DNA of 64,000 nt from JAWKUK01 sp041398605. GTDB lineage: Bacteria > Planctomycetota > UBA1135 > GCA-002686595. The position numbers and the translations under genes are program-made. The stretch lies in contig JAWKUK010000004.1 of NCBI GenBank assembly GCA_041398605.1, positions 440,524 to 504,523 of the forward strand. Reading direction: 5' to 3'. Below are positions 59,601-64,000 of this stretch, piece after piece (position 1 is the first letter of the stretch; every line of letters begins with the position of its first letter). The notes beneath the pieces are model-generated. The model was not told where the DNA came from. It did not search any database and saw only the letters and a program-made list of their open reading frames with translations.

Positions 59601-61744
59601 ACCTGCGCATCGTCAGCGAGCGCTTCGGTCGGCGCATCGACCGCGGCTTCCCCGAGGCGAGCTTGCTCTTGACGAAGGCGACGGGGGCCGTGCCGCACAC
59701 GGGCGGCGCGCGCATCTCGGCGAACGACGAGGACTACGCGCTGCTCGCGCGCTGGATCCGCGCGGGCGCGCCAAACGACGCGCCGAACGTCGCGTATGTC
59801 GTCGGCCTCGAGGTCTCTCCGGCGAGCCTCTCGCTGGAGGCGGCGGACCCCGCCGCCGCGGCGGCAGCGGGCGAGGCGTTGCGCGTCGACGCGCGCTACT
59901 CCGACGGCACCCGCCGCGACGTGACGCGGCTGTCGCTGCTGCGCACAAGCGACGCGGCGACGGCGACGGTGTCGCGCGAAGGCGCCGTCCACGCGGGCGG
60001 CCCGGGCGAGGCGTTCCTGACGGCGAGCTTCGCGACGGAGACCGTTGGAGTGCCCGCGATCGTGCGCGCGCGCGGCGCTGCAGTCGCGTGGCGCGACCCC
60101 GCAGACGACCCCGCAGACGACTCCGCGGACGACTCCGCGGACGACTCCGCGGACGGGCCCGCAGACGGGCTCGCAGACGGGCCCGTTAGCGGGCCGACGG
60201 GCGAGGCCGCGCTCGAAACAACGGCGTCGGAGGCGGCCTCCTCCACCACGTCCACGACACCGGCGACCTGGATCGACGCGCTGATCGAGCGGAAGCTGCG
60301 CGAGGTCGGCGCGCTCCCGACGCCGCTGTGCAACGACGAGGAGTTCCTGCGGCGCGTCTCGCTGGACCTCTGCGGCCTGCCCCCGACCGTGGCCGAGCGC
60401 GCGGCGTTCCTTGCCGACCCCCGCCCCTCGCACGAGAAGCGCGCGGCGCTCGTCGACACGCTGCTCGCGCGGCCGGAGTTCATCGATCAATGGGTCATGC
60501 GCCTCGCGGAGCTCCTGCGCATCCGGTCGACGCGCGAGATCGCGCCCAAGGCCGCGCAGGCCTGGTTCGAATGGCTGCAGCGCGAGCTGCGCAGCGGGGT
60601 CGCGCTGGACGAGCTCGTGCGGCGCCAACTGACCGCGTCGGGCGAGACCTTCACCGCGCCGGAGGCGAGCTACTTGATCGTCGAGCGCGACGCCAAGGTG
60701 ATGGCGGAGAACGCCGCGCAGGCGCTCTTGGGCGTGCGAATCTCCTGCGCGCAGTGCCACAACCACCCGTTCGACCGCTGGACCCAGGACGACTACACGG
60801 GCTTCGTGGCGTTCTTTGCGCAAGTGCGCTCCAAGCGCGCCGGCGACCCCGAGGAGTGGTCGATCACGGATCGCCGCGGCGGCGACGTGCGGCACCCCAT
60901 CACGAACCAGCCCGTCCCGCCAAAGTTCCTAGGCGGCGAGGCCCCCACGATCGACGGGCGCACGCGGCGCGAGGCGTTGGCGACCTGGCTGACCGCGCCG
61001 GAGAACCCGTGGTTCGCGCGCAACATCGCGAACCGCGTGTGGGCGGCGTACATGGGCCGCGGGATCGTCGAGCCAGTCGATGACGTGCGCGTCTCGAACC
61101 CGCCCTCGAACGCGGCGCTGCTCGACGCGCTGGCCGAGCGGCTCGTCGCGCACGGCTTCGATCTGCGCGACCTGGCGCGCGAGATCACGACGAGCCGCGC
61201 GTACCAGCGCGACTCCGCGGGCGCGGGCAGAGACCGGCGCAACTTTGCGGCGTTCCAGGTCAGGCGCCTGCGCGCCGAGACGTTGGCCGACGCGCTCGCG
61301 ACAGCGACGGAGGTGCCGGACGACCACAAGCACCTGGCAGCAGGGGCGCGCGCGACGCAGCTAGCCGATGGCGCGGACGGCAGCTATTTCCTGCGCACGT
61401 TCGGGCGCGCGCCGCGCGAGAGCGTGTGCGCGTGCGAGGTGTCGGAGGCGCCCTCGCTGAGCCAGGCCCTGCACCTCGTCAACGGCGCGACGGTGCACGA
61501 CAAGGTGACAAAGGGCCCGGTCATCGCGCAGCTCTTGGCGGAGGACCAGAGCGACGACGCGGTCCTCGACGAGCTCTACGCGCGCGCGCTGGCGCGTGCG
61601 CCCACGGCGCGCGAGCGCGCGGAGCTCGCCGCGCTCGTCGCCGAAGCCACGGGCGAGGCGCCCGACCCCAACGCGCGGCGCGCCGTGTTCGAAGACGTGT
61701 TCTGGGCGCTCTTGACGTCCAACGAGTTCCTGTTCCAGCGCTGA
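56609..61744 (+). CDS. PSD1-type planctomycete cytochrome (DUF1549/DUF1553) with PPC and Ig-like domains
   Basis: The 1,711-residue exported protein starts with a repeat-encoded RSAPRSAP stretch and a signal peptide ending near LARAQA. It carries two PPC-like beta domains (EVEPNGAPAAAQPI near 150 and EVEPNDRRSDATPAA near 360), further beta-rich segments, a PSCyt1-like haem site CNAGACHG near 970 (C-x4-CH spacing), an Ig-like (Big_2) domain, a Pro/Ala/Asp/Ser linker, DUF1549 from about 1220 with CAQCHNHPFDRW near 1381, and DUF1553 (NPWFARNIANRVWAAYMGRG). It follows DUF1501 with a 17-base overlap and precedes a WD40 cytochrome, the usual planctomycete cassette. A surface redox or polysaccharide role has been proposed for such cassettes; nothing here decides it. 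Confidence 0.92.
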   Translation: MACWREPRSAPRSAPRSAPRSESRGAPGARGLRALHAGLGSLLALCATGGLARAQAVTLERLSPPGAQRGTDFELELRGKALAGALDLVFDGAGLRATDVEAIQGERVRARVHVAADAALGATAVRVRTARGLSNPLLVQVGALPIVAEVEPNGAPAAAQPIALGVTVHGVIEDEDEDVFALEVPAGTRVRAVIEGVRLGRAAFDPLVELLDREGAVLARVDDSALLRRDAALEATLAVSGPCYLRVRDAARGGSRDAAYRLHVDAGPQPLGVTPLALDWRGARTAGVDGPAPTEAREHAFAPRMLLGALGALGSATPRFESLATTRGWIPRGTVAWWPEASLTPLLLRDSALVATREVEPNDRRSDATPAASASRAGGVAFEGTIERADDVDTFVVDLAQGETVDVAVWARRLRSPLDATLEVRGPDGRATREDDTEDMDPVVRFTAKEAGPHHVTVRDYLGRGGPTFGYRLELTPVTPRVRASLAGGVKELAVPRGGRGFLVLGLERFDCEQALEAALEGLPAGVTAKRLGGPTTGGQLLVLLEASDEAPLGHSNASVTLLREAPVAPIEHGAVEHGAVEHDTVAPDALEPEADAPESTAPIDRSLVSALQASPYDELREDLVLAPGPNNSVLHAHTQTRVPIAVTERAPFHVAWELAPEGERAPLVRSGKLDVVVRVARDEGFQGALVVGLAGLPAGVRAQSTLKVEPGADEARFTLEAAGDARLGGMILVAWAEAPLDGVTVRVASALAGLNVVPPFLTAKARPTQAEREGEGALSVELTRADAAPDVAASIALVGLPNDVQSSACDLAEGDAVATLTFPLAIGAKAPTGVHRGLALEARFELPGGVVVQTLGGLELRVQPKAEGAAVPAAAVEPAASPLERLRAAHAARVAAERAPPPSVEGELPTTDVTAPALVAPEPERTIPRAQNVSTGPPAPVDLTATPAESASAPSFRNDVLPILTASGCNAGACHGAAQGQDGFHLSLFGYDAEGDYLRIVSERFGRRIDRGFPEASLLLTKATGAVPHTGGARISANDEDYALLARWIRAGAPNDAPNVAYVVGLEVSPASLSLEAADPAAAAAAGEALRVDARYSDGTRRDVTRLSLLRTSDAATATVSREGAVHAGGPGEAFLTASFATETVGVPAIVRARGAAVAWRDPADDPADDSADDSADDSADGPADGLADGPVSGPTGEAALETTASEAASSTTSTTPATWIDALIERKLREVGALPTPLCNDEEFLRRVSLDLCGLPPTVAERAAFLADPRPSHEKRAALVDTLLARPEFIDQWVMRLAELLRIRSTREIAPKAAQAWFEWLQRELRSGVALDELVRRQLTASGETFTAPEASYLIVERDAKVMAENAAQALLGVRISCAQCHNHPFDRWTQDDYTGFVAFFAQVRSKRAGDPEEWSITDRRGGDVRHPITNQPVPPKFLGGEAPTIDGRTRREALATWLTAPENPWFARNIANRVWAAYMGRGIVEPVDDVRVSNPPSNAALLDALAERLVAHGFDLRDLAREITTSRAYQRDSAGAGRDRRNFAAFQVRRLRAETLADALATATEVPDDHKHLAAGARATQLADGADGSYFLRTFGRAPRESVCACEVSEAPSLSQALHLVNGATVHDKVTKGPVIAQLLAEDQSDDAVLDELYARALARAPTARERAELAALVAEATGEAPDPNARRAVFEDVFWALLTSNEFLFQR
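56629..56672 (+). repeat. 12-bp tandem repeat, 3.7 units, at the start of the PSD1 gene
   Basis: GCGCAGTGCGCC is repeated exactly three times (56629-56664) plus a partial copy. It begins three bases after the DUF1501 stop and encodes the SAPR phrase at the extreme N-terminus of the PSD1 protein. The perfection of the copies implies recent expansion. Confidence 0.8.
60093..60183 (+). repeat. 12-bp tandem repeat encoding an acidic linker
   Basis: About seven 12-bp units of the type GACCCCGCAGAC / GACTCCGCGGAC / GGGCCCGCAGAC encode repeating DPAD, DSAD and GPAD. They form an acidic, disordered linker between the Ig-like domain and DUF1549 of the PSD1 protein. Several adjacent units are identical. 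Confidence 0.8.
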
Positions 61745-61756
61745 GAGGCTCACGTC

Positions 61757-63760
61757 GTGATCACGCTCATCGGCATGGGGCTCTTCGCGCTGGCGCTCGG
61801 CGCCGGCGCAGCGTCGACGTCGGCGCGCGACGACACGCCGCCGAACTTCGTCGACCATGTGCAGCCGATCCTGCGCGAGAGCTGCCTCGGGTGCCACCGC
61901 GGCAGCCGCGCGAAGAACGGGCTCGACCTCTCGAGCGTGCCCAAGATCCTCGCGGGCGGCAGCTCTGGCCCAGCGGTGGTCGCAGGCGACCCGGACGGGA
62001 GCTTGCTGTTGAAGCTCGTCGAGCACACCCAAGGCCCGTTCATGCCGCCGGACGACGACGCCATCCCCGAGGCCAGCCGCGCGACGTTGCGCGCGTGGAT
62101 CGCGGGCGGCGCGCGCGTCGACGCGCAGGACAAGGGCGCGGTGCCGCCGCCCAAAGAGGCCGCGCCGCTGCCCGTCCATGGCGCGGCGGGCGGGCCGGCG
62201 CCGATGCCGCCCGCGGGGCTGTCGCGCGAGCCAATCACGTGGAGCGCGCTGCCCAGCGACGTCACGGCGTTGGCCGCGAGCCCCGGCGCGCCGCTCGCCG
62301 CGGTCGGCGGCCGCGGACAGGTGAGCCTCTACGCGTTGCCCAGCTCAGGCGAGCCCAACCCGGACGGACCACGCGCAAACACACCAGGCGCGCTGCTCGG
62401 CGTGCTCGCGTTCCCGGAGGGGCGCCCCGAGCGGCTGCATTTCAACGCGACGGGCGCGGTGCTGCTCATCGCGGGCGGACGCGCGGGCGAGCGCGGCGTC
62501 GCGGCGGGCTTCGACGTCGCGACGGGCGCGCGCCTGTTCACGGTCGGCGACGAGCCCGAGACGGCGCTCGATGCGGATGTGACGGCCGACCTGTCGGTGG
62601 TCGCGCTCGGCGGCCCCGACCGCGTGCTGCGCGCATACGACCCCGCGACGGGCCGGCTGCGTTGGGAAGCGCGCGCGCACACGGATTGGGTGACGGCCGT
62701 CGCGGCGAGCCCGGACAGCGCGCTCATCGCCAGCGGCGACCGCGCCGGCGGTGTCGTCGTGTGGGAGGCGTTCACGGGCCGCGAGTTCCAGCGGCTCGAT
62801 CCGGCGCGCGGCGCGATCACGGGCCTCGCGTGGCGCCGCGACGGCGCGCGCTTCGCAGCGACGGACGACGCAGGCGGCGTGCGCGTGATCGATGCCGAGA
62901 GCGGGCGCGTCCTCGCGTCGTGGACCGCGCACCGCGGCAAGGGCGGCGCGCTGGGCGAAGGGGGCGCCTTGGGCGTCGCGTGGCTCGTGGACGGCGGGCT
63001 CGTGACAGTCGGGCGAGACGGCGGGGTGCGAGTGTCCGACGGCGCGGGCAAGGCGCGCGGCAAGCCGCTCATGGTGCCTGCACCGGAATTGCCTGCGCCC
63101 GCGCAGGGTCAGCCCCTCGCGACGCTCTCGGTCGCGGCGTGCGCAGACGGCGCGCGTGTGCTCGTCGGGGACCAATCCGGGCGCGCCTACGTGCTCCCAT
63201 TGGGCAGCGAGACCGGGAGCGGCGAGACCGGGCGCAGCGAGGCCGGGCGCAGCGAGACCGGGCGCGGCGAGACCGGGCGCGACAAGCAGCTCATCCTGCA
63301 TCCGCAGCCAGCGCCGCGCGCGCTGCGCGCGCTTCGAACGGTCGAGCGCGCGCTCTCCACGGCGCCGAGCCATGCGCTGCACGGCGCCCTGCTCCGCCCG
63401 CTGCGCGCGACGCTCCGCAGGGCCTGGCGCGCCGAGCGCGCCGCGATCGAAGCCGCGGGCGGCGCCGTCAACGGCACGCCGGCCACGCAGAGGGCACAGC
63501 CCAGGGCGGGCCAAGTCAGACCCCCGAGCGGTCCACTCCGACGGAGCGTCGCCCCCGCCCTGGTCATCCAAGTCCGACCGCGACGGGCGCCTTCGTGTCG
63601 TTGCGGGTTGCGCGACCGCATCGGGCGCCGCGGCAAGGGCCTCTGGATCGCCCGGGCCGAGCGCGCCAGCGCGCCCACTGGGTCACCGAGACCAACGCGC
63701 GGAGAATTCCGGGGTCAATATTCCCCGAAATGGGTCGCACCCGTCCCACCCAGCGGATGA
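61757..63760 (+). CDS. WD40 / PSCyt1-type exported cytochrome
   Basis: The 667-residue frame has a signal peptide (MITLIGMGLFALALGAGAAS), a PSCyt1 domain with the haem motif CLGCH near 43-47 and FMPPDDD, and then a WD40 propeller (about 170-480: HTDWVTAVAASPDSALIASG, GAITGLAWRRDGARFAATDD, GRVLASWTAHRGKG). GTG 61757 has GAGAGG at 61743-61748. After about residue 480 a repeat-encoded ETGR/SEAGR stretch is followed by about 150 residues rich in Arg, Pro and Ala with little coding character, so the true 3' end may be earlier or disrupted by a frameshift. It follows the PSD1 gene closely and belongs to the same cassette. Confidence 0.85.
   Translation: MITLIGMGLFALALGAGAASTSARDDTPPNFVDHVQPILRESCLGCHRGSRAKNGLDLSSVPKILAGGSSGPAVVAGDPDGSLLLKLVEHTQGPFMPPDDDAIPEASRATLRAWIAGGARVDAQDKGAVPPPKEAAPLPVHGAAGGPAPMPPAGLSREPITWSALPSDVTALAASPGAPLAAVGGRGQVSLYALPSSGEPNPDGPRANTPGALLGVLAFPEGRPERLHFNATGAVLLIAGGRAGERGVAAGFDVATGARLFTVGDEPETALDADVTADLSVVALGGPDRVLRAYDPATGRLRWEARAHTDWVTAVAASPDSALIASGDRAGGVVVWEAFTGREFQRLDPARGAITGLAWRRDGARFAATDDAGGVRVIDAESGRVLASWTAHRGKGGALGEGGALGVAWLVDGGLVTVGRDGGVRVSDGAGKARGKPLMVPAPELPAPAQGQPLATLSVAACADGARVLVGDQSGRAYVLPLGSETGSGETGRSEAGRSETGRGETGRDKQLILHPQPAPRALRALRTVERALSTAPSHALHGALLRPLRATLRRAWRAERAAIEAAGGAVNGTPATQRAQPRAGQVRPPSGPLRRSVAPALVIQVRPRRAPSCRCGLRDRIGRRGKGLWIARAERASAPTGSPRPTRGEFRGQYSPKWVAPVPPSG
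63206..63280 (+). repeat. 15-bp tandem repeat, 5 units, in the WD40 cytochrome gene
   Basis: Five contiguous 15-bp units, AGCGAGACCGGGAGC, GGCGAGACCGGGCGC, AGCGAGGCCGGGCGC, AGCGAGACCGGGCGC and GGCGAGACCGGGCGC, encode repeating SETG, GETGR and SEAGR. They mark the end of the recognisable WD40 domain. Confidence 0.8.
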
Positions 63761-64000
63761 GCGCGTCCAGAATCGCCTGTTTGGAGCTCCCTCCGCATCT
63801 GCGATCCGTTCCGCATCCGCATCCGCTCCGCCTACGTGCCGGGATACGGCTGCCGGCTCAATGAATGGGGATGGATCGATCGGGCGCCACCATCACGTGT
63901 CTCGGAGCTGTGAGGCCGGTCGCAGCCGACGGCCGTGGGAGAGCCCCCGTCGTCCCTCCGGCCGTGAACCTGTGGGCACCCGCTCGATCGCCCCTCACGT
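63761..64000. other. Window end without recognisable gene
   Basis: The last 240 bases are less GC-rich in places and show no frame with convincing coding character, no RNA gene and no clear promoter. A gene starting beyond the window could use this stretch as its leader. Confidence 0.4.

Noticed and set aside
1..64000. tRNA, rRNA, insertion sequences, integrases or phage genes
   Set aside because: No transposase, integrase or structural phage motif and no tRNA or rRNA-like segment was recognised on either strand by eye; a tRNA or covariance scan would be needed to be certain.

Overview
The window is a GC-rich (roughly 70%) bacterial chromosome segment. Its gene content points to a planctomycete: a DUF1501 / PSD1 cytochrome (DUF1549-DUF1553) / WD40-cytochrome cassette, EutN/CcmL-type microcompartment shell genes with a class II aldolase, a TIGR03790-type protein, TPR-fused Ser/Thr kinases, an ECF sigma factor and several secreted beta-propeller or LamG proteins. 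I cannot name a species. No rRNA, tRNA, CRISPR array, prophage or insertion sequence was recognised.

Region 1 (1-10.2 kb): a HEAT-like secreted protein, then a minus-strand run read from 10.16 kb down to 1.39 kb: Ser/Thr kinase, double YkgJ-type cysteine-cluster protein, membrane-anchored TPR/HExxH peptidase, TIGR03790 protein, PdxA and a B12-binding radical SAM protein. Two junctions are 4-base ATGA overlaps. Region 2 (10.4-17.1 kb, plus): single-ring Clp-like ATPase, metallophosphoesterase-LamG lipoprotein, SurA-like foldase, three EutN/CcmL shell-vertex proteins and a class II aldolase. No hexameric BMC shell gene is present. Region 3 (17.2-29.1 kb): a LamG protein, a degenerate peptidase-MA-like protein, and a tightly overlapping operon of two PLP trans-sulfuration enzymes around an ACT-less aspartokinase-homoserine dehydrogenase fusion, followed by an alpha/beta hydrolase, LspA and a convergent TPR kinase.

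Region 4 (29.3-48.7 kb, plus) is visibly less GC-rich in its second half. It holds a giant NdvB-like cyclic glucan synthase/GH94 protein, acetate kinase, phosphoketolase and a complete N-type ATPase operon (atpDCQRBEFAG order). The b subunit frame is broken, so its delta-like C-terminal part lies in a second, overlapping frame. Phosphoketolase plus acetate kinase would make ATP from sugar phosphates through acetyl phosphate, and the N-ATPase could use ATP to pump ions.

Region 5 (48.7-64 kb): an SGNH-methyltransferase fusion, a four-helix membrane protein, an ECF sigma factor, two divergent secreted beta-propeller proteins, a 49-residue membrane microprotein, and the DUF1501 / PSD1 / WD40-PSCyt1 cassette.

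Two cross-window patterns stand out. Four otherwise unrelated secreted proteins end in the same C-terminal module of about 130 residues (landmarks NSTG, CLGG, FQ.WYRD, SNFTDA), which could be an undescribed sorting or surface-attachment domain. Short tandem repeats of 12-18 bp recur at gene ends, linkers and intergenic sites.
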